This document shows positions 7,359 through 17,367 of a stretch of DNA of 64,000 bases, piece by piece. The notes under the pieces were generated by a model. It was not told where the DNA came from. It searched no databases and was given only the letters and a program-made list of their open reading frames with translations. Position 1 is the stretch's first letter; the number at the start of each line of letters is the position of its first letter. Made by a program: the position numbers and the translations under genes. Source of the DNA: Vibrio lentus (GTDB lineage Bacteria > Pseudomonadota > Gammaproteobacteria > Enterobacterales > Vibrionaceae); assembly GCF_030409755.1 (NCBI RefSeq), contig NZ_JAUFQE010000002.1, positions 3,224,001-3,288,000 of the forward strand, in the 5' to 3' direction.

Positions 7359-8330
7359 ATGCAATATAATATCGAAATTCAGCCAGCAGGCGTTAAGTAT
7401 ACAAGTAAAGATAACCTACTTGATGATGCTTTATTACAATCAATACCACTAGAACATAGCTGTAAAACAGGCGACTGTGGTGCTTGTAGCGCTGAAATAA
7501 TTACAGGAAATGTGGAAAATGAGCATGGTAACATAGTTACCCAAGGTGAAATTCTCACTTGCCAATCCAAAGCAAAATCAGATGTTGTTCTAAAAGCTAA
7601 TTATTATCCAGAGCTTGTTCATATAAAACAGCAGACAATACCATGTAAAGTTGCAAGTTTTGAATATGTTACTGAAGATATTATATCGATTAAGTTCCGA
7701 TTTCCACCAACAGCCAAATTTGATTACTTGCCAGGTCAATATGTGGATTTAAGTTTTAAAGGTGTTAAGCGAAGCTACTCAATCGCAAATGCTAAATCTG
7801 AATCAAAAGAGCTAGAGCTTCATATTCGAAAAGTACCAAATGGACAAATGTCAGAATTATTGTTTGGCGAGCTGAAAGAAAATCAATTAATGCGTATAGA
7901 AGGGCCGAAAGGAACTTTCTTTGTGAAAGATAATGTTAAGCCATTAATTTTAATAGCGACAGGTACCGGTATTGCCCCAATACAAGCTATAGTAGAAGAA
8001 CTCATAGCAAAAGAAGATAAGCGTGATGTTCATATTTACTGGGGAATGCAATATCAGAAAGAATTATATTGCAATGAGTTAGTTGTATTAGCTAATCAAA
8101 ATCAGAACATATCATTTACAGCAGTATTATCGCGCGAACTTGAACCATTACCTAATTATAAACAAGGTTATGTTCAAAATGCAGTTGTTCGAGATTTTGA
8201 TTCATTAGTAAATGTCGAAGTTTATGCGTGCGGTTCTATTCGTATGATAGAAGACTCAAAAACTTTGTTCTTACAATATCAATTACCGGTTGATGCATTT
8301 TTTTCAGATGCATTTACACCGGCAAAATAA
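7359..8330 (+). CDS. ascD: CDP-6-deoxy-delta-3,4-glucoseen reductase (E3)
   Basis: A reductase of the CDP-3,6-dideoxyhexose pathway that passes electrons from NAD(P)H through FAD and a [2Fe-2S] centre to the E1 dehydratase (DdhC/AscC). Residues 1-90 are a plant-type ferredoxin domain with CKTGDCGACSAE and LTCQSK as cluster ligands; then an FAD-binding domain with the RSYSIAN motif and an NAD-binding domain with LIATGTGIAPIQAIVEE. The 323-residue length fits AscD/DdhD. It is the first gene of the O-antigen operon; ATG 7359 has only a weak ribosome site. The order ascD-ddhA-ddhB-ddhC matches Yersinia O-antigen clusters. Confidence 0.9.
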   Translation: MQYNIEIQPAGVKYTSKDNLLDDALLQSIPLEHSCKTGDCGACSAEIITGNVENEHGNIVTQGEILTCQSKAKSDVVLKANYYPELVHIKQQTIPCKVASFEYVTEDIISIKFRFPPTAKFDYLPGQYVDLSFKGVKRSYSIANAKSESKELELHIRKVPNGQMSELLFGELKENQLMRIEGPKGTFFVKDNVKPLILIATGTGIAPIQAIVEELIAKEDKRDVHIYWGMQYQKELYCNELVVLANQNQNISFTAVLSRELEPLPNYKQGYVQNAVVRDFDSLVNVEVYACGSIRMIEDSKTLFLQYQLPVDAFFSDAFTPAK

Positions 8331-8354
8331 TTTAAAAGTTAGTTGGAGTATATA

Positions 8355-9128
8355 ATGAAAGCAGTCATCTTAGCTGGTGGTTTAGGAACACGCTTAAGTG
8401 AAGAAACATCAGTAAAGCCAAAACCAATGGTGGAAATCGGTGGTAAACCTATTTTATGGCATATAATGAAGCAATACTCAGCGCATGGTGTAAATGATTT
8501 CATTATTTGTTGTGGTTATAAAGGCTATGTAATTAAAGAATACTTCGCTAACTATTTCTTGCACATGTCAGATGTAACATTTGATATGAAAAATAACGAA
8601 ATGAAGGTACACAGAAAACGGGCTGAGCCATGGACAGTAACGTTAGTAGACACTGGTGATAACTCGATGACTGGTGGCCGCTTAGGGCGTGTTGCTGATT
8701 ACTTAAAAGATGAAGAAGCATTTTGCTTTACTTATGGTGATGGCGTAGGTGATGTAGATATTACAAAAACGATCGAATTCCATAAGTCTCACGGTAAAAA
8801 CGCAACATTAACAGCAACGTTCCCTCCTGGTCGATTCGGTGCGTTAGATATTACTGCTGGTCAAGTAAAAAGTTTCAAAGAAAAGCCTAAAGGTGATGGA
8901 GCAATGATCAATGGTGGCTTCTTTGTATTGTCGCCAGAAGTGTTAGATCTGATTGACGGTGATAGCTGTACTTGGGAGCAATACCCGCTAAACAAATTAG
9001 CAGAAGATGGCGAATTGATGGCGTATGAGCACCATGGCTTCTGGCAACCAATGGATACGTTAAGAGATAAAGTGTATTTAGAAGAGCTTTGGCAAGATGG
9101 CAAGGCACCTTGGAAAATTTGGGAGTAA
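8355..9128 (+). CDS. ddhA: Glucose-1-phosphate cytidylyltransferase
   Basis: Makes CDP-glucose from CTP and glucose 1-phosphate, the first step to all CDP-3,6-dideoxyhexoses. The nucleotidyltransferase signature [19 protein letters not shown] opens the protein, followed by [10 protein letters not shown] and [13 protein letters not shown]. The ATG at 8355 is chosen (257 residues, the family length), with GGAG 7 nt upstream; an in-frame TTG at 8343 is less likely. It starts 24 nt after ascD and its stop abuts the start of ddhB. Also known as rfbF or ascA. Confidence 0.95.
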   Translation: MKAVILAGGLGTRLSEETSVKPKPMVEIGGKPILWHIMKQYSAHGVNDFIICCGYKGYVIKEYFANYFLHMSDVTFDMKNNEMKVHRKRAEPWTVTLVDTGDNSMTGGRLGRVADYLKDEEAFCFTYGDGVGDVDITKTIEFHKSHGKNATLTATFPPGRFGALDITAGQVKSFKEKPKGDGAMINGGFFVLSPEVLDLIDGDSCTWEQYPLNKLAEDGELMAYEHHGFWQPMDTLRDKVYLEELWQDGKAPWKIWE

Positions 9129-10211
9129 ATGATGAATCCTAGTTTTTGGCAGGGAAAAAAAGTATTTATTACCGGACATACTGGGTTTAAAGGTGGCTGG
9201 TTGTCATTGTGGCTTCAGGAAATGGGAGCAATAGTAAAAGGGTATTCATTACCTGCACCAACTACACCTAGCTTGTTTGAAGAAGCAAAAGTGTGGTCTG
9301 GTATGTCGACTGAAGAAGGTGATATTCGAGATTTCCCACACCTTAGAGAAGTGATTTCTGAATTTAAACCTGAAATAGTGTTCCACATGGCAGCACAACC
9401 ATTAGTACGTTTATCTTATGATGAACCGATGGAAACTTATTCGACTAACGTGATGGGAACTGTTTATTTGCTTGAGGCTGTGAAACAAGTTGGTGGTGTT
9501 AAAGCAGTTGTAAATATTACTTCAGATAAATGCTATGAAAATAGAGAATGGGTTTGGGGTTACCGTGAAGATGAAGCTATGGGGGGGTATGACCCATACA
9601 GTAACAGTAAAGGCTGTGCTGAGTTAGTTGCTTCTTCATACCGACAATCTTTCTTTAATAAAGATAAATATGAACAGCATGGTTGTGCGTTAGCTTCAGT
9701 TCGTGCAGGTAACGTTATTGGCGGTGGTGATTGGGCTGACGATAGACTGATTCCTGATATGCTGAATGCTTTTTCTAATAATGAAAAAGTAGAAATCCGC
9801 AGCCCTCACGCAATTAGACCTTGGCAACATGTTTTAGAACCGCTTTCTGGTTATATAACCATAGCTGAGCATCTATATGAGAAAGGTCCTGATTTTGCAG
9901 AAGGTTGGAACTTTGGGCCAAAAGAAGAAGATGCAAAACCTGTTGAATGGATTGTTGAGCGATTAACTCAACAATGGGGAGAAGGTGCTGAGTGGTATTT
10001 AAGTGAGGGAGAGCACCCTCATGAGGCTCATTACTTGAAACTCGATTGTTCAAAAGCAAAAATGCGTTTGGATTGGCAACCCGTTTGGGACTTAAGTACC
10101 ACATTAGATAAAATCGTTAATTGGCAAAAAGCATGGCTTAATAAAGAAGACATGAAACAATATACGATTAACGAAATTAACGAATATATGACAGCAAGAG
10201 TAGGTAAATAA
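9129..10211 (+). CDS. ddhB: CDP-glucose 4,6-dehydratase
   Basis: An extended SDR enzyme turning CDP-glucose into CDP-4-keto-6-deoxyglucose, with bound NAD. The cofactor loop is [17 protein letters not shown] and the catalytic YxxxK is in [13 protein letters not shown]; the S/T of the triad lies in [10 protein letters not shown]. The 360-residue length is standard. ATGATG at 9129 directly follows the ddhA stop with no gap, suggesting coupled translation. Also known as rfbG or ascB. Confidence 0.95.
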   Translation: MMNPSFWQGKKVFITGHTGFKGGWLSLWLQEMGAIVKGYSLPAPTTPSLFEEAKVWSGMSTEEGDIRDFPHLREVISEFKPEIVFHMAAQPLVRLSYDEPMETYSTNVMGTVYLLEAVKQVGGVKAVVNITSDKCYENREWVWGYREDEAMGGYDPYSNSKGCAELVASSYRQSFFNKDKYEQHGCALASVRAGNVIGGGDWADDRLIPDMLNAFSNNEKVEIRSPHAIRPWQHVLEPLSGYITIAEHLYEKGPDFAEGWNFGPKEEDAKPVEWIVERLTQQWGEGAEWYLSEGEHPHEAHYLKLDCSKAKMRLDWQPVWDLSTTLDKIVNWQKAWLNKEDMKQYTINEINEYMTARVGK

Positions 10212-10212
10212 A

Positions 10213-11526
10213 ATGTCTAAAGAGCAACTAAGAAGTCAAATAGCTGAACTTGTTGAGCAATATGCAGCGTTAGAGTACGCACCAAAAGAATTTGTTGGTG
10301 GTAAGAGTATTGTACCGCCGTCAGGAAAAGTATTAGGAGCGAAAGAGCTTCAGTTAATGGTTGAAGCGTCTTTAGATGGTTGGCTAACTACAGGTCGTTT
10401 TAATGATGCATTTGAAAAGCGTCTAGGTGAATACCTTGGCGTACCGTATGTATTAACGACAACGTCAGGCTCTTCAGCAAACCTTTTGGCATTAACAGCA
10501 CTAACATCACCAAAACTTGGTGATCGCCAGTTAAAACCCGGTGACGAGGTGATTACGGTAGCCGCTGGTTTCCCAACGACTGTAAACCCAACTATTCAAA
10601 ATGGTTTAATTCCAGTGTTTGTAGATGTTGATATCCCTACATACCAGATTAAATCAGAAATGATCGAAGCAGCTGTAACTGATAAAACTAAAGCTATTAT
10701 GGTTGCTCATACACTTGGCAATGTCTTTGACTTAACCGAGGCTCGCCGTGTAGCGGATAAGTATAACTTATGGTTAATTGAAGATTGCTGTGATGCATTA
10801 GGTTCGACTTACAACGGTCAAATGGTTGGTACATTTGGTGATATTTCGACACTTAGCTTTTATCCTGCTCACCATATCACAATGGGTGAGGGAGGCGCTG
10901 TATTTACGAAAGATAAAGAACTTCGTAAATTAATTGAATCATTCCGTGATTGGGGCCGTGATTGTTATTGCGCTCCAGGTTGTGATAATACATGTAAGAA
11001 ACGGTTTGATATGCAGCTAGGTTCTCTACCTCAAGGTTACGATCATAAATACACTTACTCACATTTAGGCTACAACTTAAAAATTACAGATATGCAAGCT
11101 GCTTGTGGATTAGCTCAAATGGATCGAGTTGAAGATCTAGTACAAGCACGTAAAGATAATTACACATATCTAAAAGAAGGATTAGCTTCTTGTGAAGAGT
11201 TTATTATTCTTCCAGAAGCAACCGATAATTCTGATCCATCTTGGTTTGGTTTCCCTATCACTATTAAACCTGAAAGTGGTATTGACCGTGTTGAATTATT
11301 GAAATTCATGGATCAGCACAAAATTGGTACGCGTTTACTATTTGCAGGCAACTTAACGCGTCAACCTTACTTTAAAGATGTTGACTATCGTGTTGTTGGT
11401 GAATTAACTAATACTGATTTAATTATGAATAATACGTTCTGGATTGGAGTGTATCCTGGTTTAACCAATGATCATTTAGATTTTATTATTGAAAAGTTTG
11501 AAGAGTTTTTTGGTTTAAGTTTCTAA
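10213..11526 (+). CDS. ddhC: CDP-4-keto-6-deoxyglucose 3-dehydrase (E1)
   Basis: A PMP-dependent [2Fe-2S] enzyme that, with AscD, removes the C3 hydroxyl to give the 3,6-dideoxy sugar. The fold is aspartate aminotransferase-like, but the usual PLP lysine is a histidine in [15 protein letters not shown], the hallmark of E1. Cluster ligands are the cysteines of [11 protein letters not shown] (about residues 253-263). 437 residues, as in RfbH/AscC. The ATG at 10213 follows the ddhB stop by one base. A hairpin follows the gene (11536-11562). Confidence 0.95.
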   Translation: MSKEQLRSQIAELVEQYAALEYAPKEFVGGKSIVPPSGKVLGAKELQLMVEASLDGWLTTGRFNDAFEKRLGEYLGVPYVLTTTSGSSANLLALTALTSPKLGDRQLKPGDEVITVAAGFPTTVNPTIQNGLIPVFVDVDIPTYQIKSEMIEAAVTDKTKAIMVAHTLGNVFDLTEARRVADKYNLWLIEDCCDALGSTYNGQMVGTFGDISTLSFYPAHHITMGEGGAVFTKDKELRKLIESFRDWGRDCYCAPGCDNTCKKRFDMQLGSLPQGYDHKYTYSHLGYNLKITDMQAACGLAQMDRVEDLVQARKDNYTYLKEGLASCEEFIILPEATDNSDPSWFGFPITIKPESGIDRVELLKFMDQHKIGTRLLFAGNLTRQPYFKDVDYRVVGELTNTDLIMNNTFWIGVYPGLTNDHLDFIIEKFEEFFGLSF

Positions 11527-11535
11527 TATAAAGAA

Positions 11536-11562
11536 GGAAGGCTAACGCAGATGTTAGCCTTT
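11536..11562 (+). terminator. Intra-operon hairpin after ddhC
   Basis: AAGGCTAAC and GTTAGCCTT form a 9-bp stem with a 6-nt loop, followed by TAATA and no real T-run. It lies between ddhC and the epimerase gene. It could attenuate the distal genes or protect the upstream mRNA; RfaH loaded at ops would be expected to read through it. Confidence 0.55.
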
Positions 11563-11569
11563 AATACGC

Positions 11570-12121
11570 ATGAATATTAAAGAATTAGAAATACCTGGCT
11601 GCTATCAGATCACTCCGAACATATTTACTGATGATCGAGGTTTATTTATCAAGACCTTTCACAGTGAAACGCTCTGTGAATATGGGCTTGATTTAAATCT
11701 GAAAGAAGAGTTTTATTCAATATCAAAAAAAAATGTTCTGCGTGGGCTTCACTTTCAAACTCCACCGTCAGCACACAATAAGTTGGTGTATTGTCCCAAA
11801 GGTGCTGTATTAGACTTTTTTGTTGATGTACGTATTGGTTCTCCCACTTATGGTCAGCATTTGTCTATTGAATTAAATGAAAAAAATGGAGTGATTCTAT
11901 ATTTACCTGTCGGTATTGCTCATGGTTTCTTAAGTTTAGAAGATGATTCATTAATGGTATACAAAACCGACAGCAGTTATGATCCTGAGGCTGACGGCGG
12001 GTTATTGTTTAGCTCATGTAATATAAAGCTCCCTCTTAATGCTCAGCAACTCATCACTTCAGAAAGAGACCTTAATCTGGCTTCTTTCCATGAATACAAA
12101 AGTGAGTTTGTATATGAGTAA
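11570..12121 (+). CDS. ascE: RmlC-like sugar epimerase, probably CDP-3,6-dideoxy-4-hexulose 5-epimerase (AscE-like)
   Basis: A cupin of 183 residues resembling dTDP-4-keto-6-deoxyglucose 3,5-epimerase: DDRGLFIKTFHSETL, LRGLHFQTPP (the base His), GAVLDFFVDVR, LYLPVGIAHGFLSLEDD and YKTDSSYDPEAD. A separate canonical rmlC is present at 19346, so this divergent copy probably serves the CDP branch, as ascE does in Yersinia, epimerising C5 before the 4-reductase. That assignment rests on position between ddhC and the reductase and is inference. The ATG at 11570 has no strong ribosome site. Confidence 0.7.
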   Translation: MNIKELEIPGCYQITPNIFTDDRGLFIKTFHSETLCEYGLDLNLKEEFYSISKKNVLRGLHFQTPPSAHNKLVYCPKGAVLDFFVDVRIGSPTYGQHLSIELNEKNGVILYLPVGIAHGFLSLEDDSLMVYKTDSSYDPEADGGLLFSSCNIKLPLNAQQLITSERDLNLASFHEYKSEFVYE

Positions 12122-12995
12122 AGTAGTTATTACGGGGGCAAATGGCTTCCTAGGGCGAAATTTAGTTCAGAATTTTTTAAATTTAGGCGATGAAGTTGTT
12201 TCAATTGTCAGAGTAAATGGATCTAGAGAGCATTTAGTTAATTTAAATACTCAAATTATTGAGTATGATGGAACCATAGCTTCCCTTGAGTGCTGTCTTG
12301 ATGAAGAATCAATTGTTATACACACAGCTGCTTATTATGTTGCAGAGCATCAGATAAAAGACTTGCCAATATTAATTCAATCTAATCTAGAATATGGTTT
12401 AAATTTGCTAGAAGCTATGCGAATAACTGGTGCGCATAAAATAATTAATATTGGAACTGCATGGCAAGGTTATAAAGGTGATAAACGAAGAGCTGTAAAT
12501 TTGTATGCTGCAACGAAGCAGGCTTTTGAAGATTTTATAGCATATTATTGCGATGCAGAAGGATTTTCTTCGATTTCACTAAGGTTAAATGATACCTATG
12601 GCGAAGAAGATGAGCGAATGAAATTAGTGAAACTGCTGATTAATGCAGGAGTTACAAAAACAGCGCTTAACATGAGCGCTGGAGATCAAAAAGTAAATTT
12701 AACGCATATTAGTGATGTATGTGCCGCCATCTTAGTTTCAGTATCTAATTTACCTAGCGCTAACAAACTGGATGTTTATAACTTAATTAATCAAGATGAA
12801 TATTCCCTAAAAGAGTTAGTTAAAATTATTGAAGATGAACTAAACATGACTATTCCGGTTAATTTTGGCGTAAGAGAATATAGATCTAGAGAGGTGATGG
12901 AGCCAATAAAATCAAACAATTTTAACTTTTATTCTCCAGTGGTCACGCTTCGATCAGGAATTAAAAAAATATATAATCAATCAAATGATAAATAA
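12114..12995 (+). CDS. CDP-3,6-dideoxy-4-hexulose 4-reductase-like SDR (AscF/Abe/Prt type)
   Basis: An extended SDR of 293 residues with VVITGANGFLGRNLVQN at the N-terminus, a Thr in NIGTAWQGYKG and YxxxK in NLYAATKQAFED. In O-antigen clusters this slot, right after ddhC or ascE, holds the reductase that fixes the dideoxyhexose identity (abequose, paratose or ascarylose). With the epimerase next door, ascarylose is the best guess, but sequence alone cannot decide. The ATG at 12114 overlaps the previous stop by 8 nt; an upstream in-frame start at 12039 would overlap far more and is rejected. Confidence 0.7.
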   Translation: MSKVVITGANGFLGRNLVQNFLNLGDEVVSIVRVNGSREHLVNLNTQIIEYDGTIASLECCLDEESIVIHTAAYYVAEHQIKDLPILIQSNLEYGLNLLEAMRITGAHKIINIGTAWQGYKGDKRRAVNLYAATKQAFEDFIAYYCDAEGFSSISLRLNDTYGEEDERMKLVKLLINAGVTKTALNMSAGDQKVNLTHISDVCAAILVSVSNLPSANKLDVYNLINQDEYSLKELVKIIEDELNMTIPVNFGVREYRSREVMEPIKSNNFNFYSPVVTLRSGIKKIYNQSNDK

Positions 12996-14316
12996 AGCAT
13001 CGAAAAAAGATATAATTTGGGGTTATTTAGCTCAGTTTTTGAATATTGGTTCAGGCATAATAATACTACCAGTAGCCATTAAACTTCTTAGTGCAGAAGA
13101 TATGGGGCTCTGGTATTTGTTTATGGCGATTGCAGGTTTTGTGCAATTGCTTGAGTTTGGTATTCAGCCAACAATTAGTAGAATGACGTCCTATATATAT
13201 GCTGGTGCACTAGAGTTACTATCGGAAGGCTTACCTAAAATATCAAATAATATTGATTATCAATTGTTGTACGACCTAATTTCCGCAGCAAAGAAAATGT
13301 ATCTATACGTGTCAGTTGTTGCTGCTTTTATTTTATTGTTATTAGGGACTTTATATTTAGACTCGTTTAAAGAATTTAAGCAGTCACAAATGATCGCATG
13401 GTGTATTTTCTCATCATCAACTGTAATAAATTTGTATTTTACATACTTTAACGGCTTGCTCTCTGGGAGAGGAAACCAGACAGATAGTTATAGGATAATA
13501 GCGATTTCAAAATTGCTTATGTTAATTATAACAATTCCTTTGCTGTGGTTTGACTGGGGACTGTTATCGATGTCTGTAGGCACTCTTGCATCAGTGGTTT
13601 TATCTAGAATTTTATACCATCGTACTTTTTATAATAGTGACCGTGATGACATCAGGGAGTTAAATAAACTTAAAGGTGTAGCTGAAAATTTAGTAAATAC
13701 AATATGGTTGTCCGCTTGGAAGTTGGGTGTCACTAGCTTTGGTGGATTTATGATTTTAAAGGTTAATACATTTGTAGCATCAAGTTATCTCGGCTTAAAA
13801 GTTGCGGCAAGCTATGGGTTGACGATTCAGGTTGTTGGTTTAATCTATGCAGTTAGTAATATGTTATTTGTGTTGAGCTTACCAAAGATGAACGTTCTTC
13901 AAAGCCAAAATAAAAAAAGTGAATTAAAACGTTTTTTTGTTAAGATAAACATATATACCCAGGTAATGTTTTTAGTTGGAAGCCTTTTATTACTAACTTT
14001 TGGAAGTTATTTTTTAAGTATACTCTCTCCAAATATAACTTTACTAGCAACCCCTATTCTATTATTGATTTTAGCTACATATCAATTGGAGTTGAACCAT
14101 GCAGTATGTGCTACATATTTAACTACGCTTAATAAAGTGCCATTTTTGAATGCATCTTTAATTTCTGGTTTTTCGATTTTCGGATCGAGTGTATATTTAA
14201 TGAATAATACCAATTTAGGTATTCTTGGGTTGGTTGTGTCACAATTTCTCGTACAAGCTTTATATAATAACTGGTATTGGCCTAGAGAGGTGTATAAGAG
14301 TCTTTATGGTAAATGA
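12985..14316 (+). CDS. wzx: O-antigen flippase Wzx
   Basis: A 443-residue membrane protein with about 12 hydrophobic segments and the polysaccharide-export start IIWGYLAQFLNIGSGIIILP. It would move undecaprenyl-PP-linked repeat units from the cytoplasmic to the periplasmic face. The start overlaps the reductase stop by 11 nt and its end overlaps the next glycosyltransferase, so it is firmly in the operon. The codons are AT-rich, as is usual for wzx and wzy. The family is clear; the substrate is not readable. Confidence 0.85.
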   Translation: MINKASKKDIIWGYLAQFLNIGSGIIILPVAIKLLSAEDMGLWYLFMAIAGFVQLLEFGIQPTISRMTSYIYAGALELLSEGLPKISNNIDYQLLYDLISAAKKMYLYVSVVAAFILLLLGTLYLDSFKEFKQSQMIAWCIFSSSTVINLYFTYFNGLLSGRGNQTDSYRIIAISKLLMLIITIPLLWFDWGLLSMSVGTLASVVLSRILYHRTFYNSDRDDIRELNKLKGVAENLVNTIWLSAWKLGVTSFGGFMILKVNTFVASSYLGLKVAASYGLTIQVVGLIYAVSNMLFVLSLPKMNVLQSQNKKSELKRFFVKINIYTQVMFLVGSLLLLTFGSYFLSILSPNITLLATPILLLILATYQLELNHAVCATYLTTLNKVPFLNASLISGFSIFGSSVYLMNNTNLGILGLVVSQFLVQALYNNWYWPREVYKSLYGK

Positions 14317-15298
14317 TAGATTTGAAAAGTATAGCCACGTTGTATCTCATCTAATTCTCGATTTCTCTGTCGGATTTCAGGAGCCTGAAATTTCAATAAT
14401 GATTCCAACATATAAAAGGCATCATTTATTAAATCGCGCTATTAATTCCATATCAAATCAAGTTACAGGAGTTAATTATGAAATAGTCATTGTTGACAAT
14501 GATGGTGATGGCGAGTTTAATACTGAGTTGATGGAAGTGATTTCAGGATTTAATAATGAAAACATTAAGTATTACAGGAATGCCGAGAATATAGGAATGT
14601 TTGGCAATTGGAATAGGTGTATTCAATTAGCTAGAGGTAATTTAATTTGCATACTCAACGATGATGATTATTTAAAACCTGACTTTATTGAAAGTGCTTG
14701 TAATATAATTTATTCCAAGCAGGTCCGGTGTGTCAGTTTTGATATTGACTATAATGATTTGAGGCTTGGAAATGAGCATGTGTCAAATAATGATGTTGTA
14801 GAAAAAATCAATGCCAATAAAATTTTGACTAAAAATCATTTGTTTTTCAAGAACTATATCAATGGTAGCTTAGGTGTTGTTTTCGAAAAAAATATTGCGG
14901 TTGAATTGGGTGGTTTTGACGAGGAACTTTTTCCAATATCCGATTGGGATTTCTGGTTTCGTTGGGTGGCCAAGGGGAATCTAATTTTAAAAATTAATCA
15001 AATTGGTGCGACTTACACAATAGGATTTAATGAAAGCTTGAAGCCAGAAGTTATATCGAAATTTTCAACGATGGCGACTAAATGCAGAAAGACATGGGTG
15101 TTAGAAAGACAAGTTTCAAACTTATATGGCCTACTTGTAAAACCGATGGGTTTTTTTGATAATTATTCGGCACATAATTCTTTTGACCAGAATTTTAAGG
15201 TTAAAAAGTTAGATAAAGCTAGAGTGATGTGTATGTACTTTTTTATTAATTATATACTCAATCCAATATTTGATATTATGTCAAGAGTAAGAAAATGA
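14306..15298 (+). CDS. GT2-family glycosyltransferase
   Basis: 330 residues with a GT-A fold: ISIMIPTYKRHHLLNRAINS, VDNDGDG, NAENIGMFGNWNRCIQ, and the metal-binding acidic motif in ICILNDDDYLKPDF. It should transfer one sugar to the lipid-linked unit on the cytoplasmic face; donor unknown. The ATG at 14306 (GTAAATGATAG context) overlaps the wzx stop by 11 nt; a longer open frame from 14225 lies inside wzx and is rejected as start. Confidence 0.82.
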   Translation: MVNDRFEKYSHVVSHLILDFSVGFQEPEISIMIPTYKRHHLLNRAINSISNQVTGVNYEIVIVDNDGDGEFNTELMEVISGFNNENIKYYRNAENIGMFGNWNRCIQLARGNLICILNDDDYLKPDFIESACNIIYSKQVRCVSFDIDYNDLRLGNEHVSNNDVVEKINANKILTKNHLFFKNYINGSLGVVFEKNIAVELGGFDEELFPISDWDFWFRWVAKGNLILKINQIGATYTIGFNESLKPEVISKFSTMATKCRKTWVLERQVSNLYGLLVKPMGFFDNYSAHNSFDQNFKVKKLDKARVMCMYFFINYILNPIFDIMSRVRK

Positions 15299-16449
15299 CG
15301 ATCTTATACGCAATTTTACTTTTCTTATGTGGTTTTTTACCTAATGGTTTAATTTTTGGCATACCGTTAATGAAAATTGTTTTGTTATTAGCGGTACTGA
15401 CGATTGCGATAAGATTTTTTATTTATAGAGAACGATTGAACGCTAATGTTGTATTGATGACATTATTTATTTTGATTGTAATGTTATTCTCGTATTTAAA
15501 AGGGATTTCTTTTAATCAAGAACAAGCTTCATTTCAGTTTAATAATATACTAATGTTTGTTGTTTTTTATTTTTGTTTGTTTTCAATTGTTCGTTCGAAT
15601 GCAGGTTATAACTCAAGTTGGATTTTTAGAGGGTATTTTCTGTTGATTGCTTTCAAGTTGGTATTTTTTTCTTTTATTTTTTTTGATTTTGTTTCAATAA
15701 AGGAATTTCAAGATTTTTCAGTTAAATTTTTCGGTGTTGAACCGATTATGATGATTATCTCAGATGGTATGGTGAGAATTCAATATCAAGTCGATATATT
15801 AATCATCCCATCAATGTATTTTGTATGGTGTAGATTAAGAGAAAAGATTGGAATGGCACAAGTGATGATGGCACTTATGCTTGTTGTAAACATATGTATC
15901 ACTTATAGTAAATTTTATTTCATTTTTGCTTTGTTTTTTGTTTTTGTAGCTTTTTGTTTTACTAGTGTTAGGGGGGCGGGGATTTGTTTTTCTCTGGTTT
16001 TCTTGTTTTTATTTTTATTTTCAGGTGAGGTTGAGGGTTTCTTATATAATAGATTCTTTAGTCCGGAGAATTCTTATTCTGACGCTGTTAGATATGAACA
16101 GTTTAGTTATTTATTAGACCATGTTGCTATAAATCCATTATTCGGTCAAGGATTAGGGTATTACATTTCAAATTACTTACGGTCAAATGTTGAAATGTAT
16201 TCATATGAAATACAGTGGTTGTCTTTGATTATGCAAGTTGGATTTGTTGGTATCGTTGTGTTTGTATTTTTTATTTTATCTGGACTTGTGTCAAATGTTA
16301 GGCTTAAGTTTACTAAAAATAGTTTGTTGTGGGCGTTTGCTGTGTTTTTTTTAATGTTGGTATCATTTACAAATCCAATGTTAACAACGCCTGCAATGGC
16401 TGCGTCGTTATATAGTTTTAAGGTTGTTACTGATGGAAAAAAATGTTGA
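15295..16449 (+). CDS. wzy: O-antigen polymerase Wzy
   Basis: 384 residues, highly hydrophobic with about 10-12 membrane helices and a larger periplasmic loop around residues 255-305 (FFSPENSYSDAVRYEQ, NPLFGQGLGYYI), the layout of Wzy and of O-antigen ligases. Position inside the operon between two glycosyltransferases favours the polymerase. ATGA overlap (4 nt) with the preceding gene. Strong T/A bias. A WaaL ligase role cannot be excluded. Confidence 0.8.
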   Translation: MTILYAILLFLCGFLPNGLIFGIPLMKIVLLLAVLTIAIRFFIYRERLNANVVLMTLFILIVMLFSYLKGISFNQEQASFQFNNILMFVVFYFCLFSIVRSNAGYNSSWIFRGYFLLIAFKLVFFSFIFFDFVSIKEFQDFSVKFFGVEPIMMIISDGMVRIQYQVDILIIPSMYFVWCRLREKIGMAQVMMALMLVVNICITYSKFYFIFALFFVFVAFCFTSVRGAGICFSLVFLFLFLFSGEVEGFLYNRFFSPENSYSDAVRYEQFSYLLDHVAINPLFGQGLGYYISNYLRSNVEMYSYEIQWLSLIMQVGFVGIVVFVFFILSGLVSNVRLKFTKNSLLWAFAVFFLMLVSFTNPMLTTPAMAASLYSFKVVTDGKKC

Positions 16450-17365
16450 TGTGGTGCTCGCTTCTTATAATGGTTCTAGTTTTATTCAAGAACAAATTAG
16501 AAGCATGATTGAAAGTGATGGTTTTCATCGCTATGTCAATAGACTTATTGTTTCAGATGATAATTCGACGGACAATACGGTTTCATTGATTAATTCATTT
16601 AACTCTGAAGTGGTTGATTTGTACTCTAACGAGCATGATGGTGGTGTGATCGGAAATTTTGAATCTGCATTATCAAAATCAAAATCAGATTATATTATAT
16701 TATCAGACCAGGATGATGTTTGGTGTCACAATAAAATTAATGTATTATTGAATGGTATTAAAAAAACTGAAGTCAACCGTGAGACGCCAGCATTGTTTTT
16801 TACAGATTTGAAAGTGGTTGATGAAAATCTAAATGTGATAAATGAATCTTTTTGGAATCATCAACAAATTAATCCAGAGCTAGGTTTGTCATTGAAAGGT
16901 GTTTTAATGCAAAACGTATCTCCCGGATGCGCAATGATAATTAATAGAGCTTTGCTTTTGAAAGCTCTTCCATTCGGCGGTGATATCTTGATGCATGATT
17001 GGTGGTTGTTGTTAATTGCAAATGAATTCGGAAACGTGGGGTATTCTCGAGATGCTACATTTTTATATCGACAACATGGTGCTAATGTTGTTGGTGCTGG
17101 TTCCATGACATTCAGAGAAAAGGTAACTAGGTTTATAAATGGCAAATCAGACACGTTTAATCGTGTTTTGATTCAATCTAAAAAGCTATATAATCTGTTA
17201 CCTAAAGATTCTTCGAATAGAGGAATCGTTCGGTCTCTTATTGAAGTCAATGATATGACAATATGGGCTAGAGTTGGGTTAGCTCTTTCTCTCTATGATT
17301 CAAGACGTTGCTTTCAACGCAATTTGGCGATAATTATTAGAATTATCTTTTTCAAAAAGGATTAG
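16433..17365 (+). CDS. GT2-family glycosyltransferase, rhamnosyltransferase-like
   Basis: 310 residues with [29 protein letters not shown], and the acidic motif in [16 protein letters not shown]. The DQDDVW form is common among rhamnosyltransferases of the RfbF/RfbG type, which fits the adjacent rml genes. The start is ATG 16433, overlapping the end of wzy by 17 nt; the in-frame TTG at 16424 is weaker. The acceptor sugar is unknown. Confidence 0.8.
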   Translation: MEKNVDVVLASYNGSSFIQEQIRSMIESDGFHRYVNRLIVSDDNSTDNTVSLINSFNSEVVDLYSNEHDGGVIGNFESALSKSKSDYIILSDQDDVWCHNKINVLLNGIKKTEVNRETPALFFTDLKVVDENLNVINESFWNHQQINPELGLSLKGVLMQNVSPGCAMIINRALLLKALPFGGDILMHDWWLLLIANEFGNVGYSRDATFLYRQHGANVVGAGSMTFREKVTRFINGKSDTFNRVLIQSKKLYNLLPKDSSNRGIVRSLIEVNDMTIWARVGLALSLYDSRRCFQRNLAIIIRIIFFKKD

Positions 17366-17367
17366 TT

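Noticed and set aside
12039..12113. Upstream extension of the SDR reductase start
   Set aside because: Would overlap the epimerase gene by more than 80 nt; the Rossmann motif begins right after ATG 12114.
14225..14305. Upstream extension of the glycosyltransferase start
   Set aside because: Lies within wzx and lacks family similarity; ATG 14306 fits the family start.
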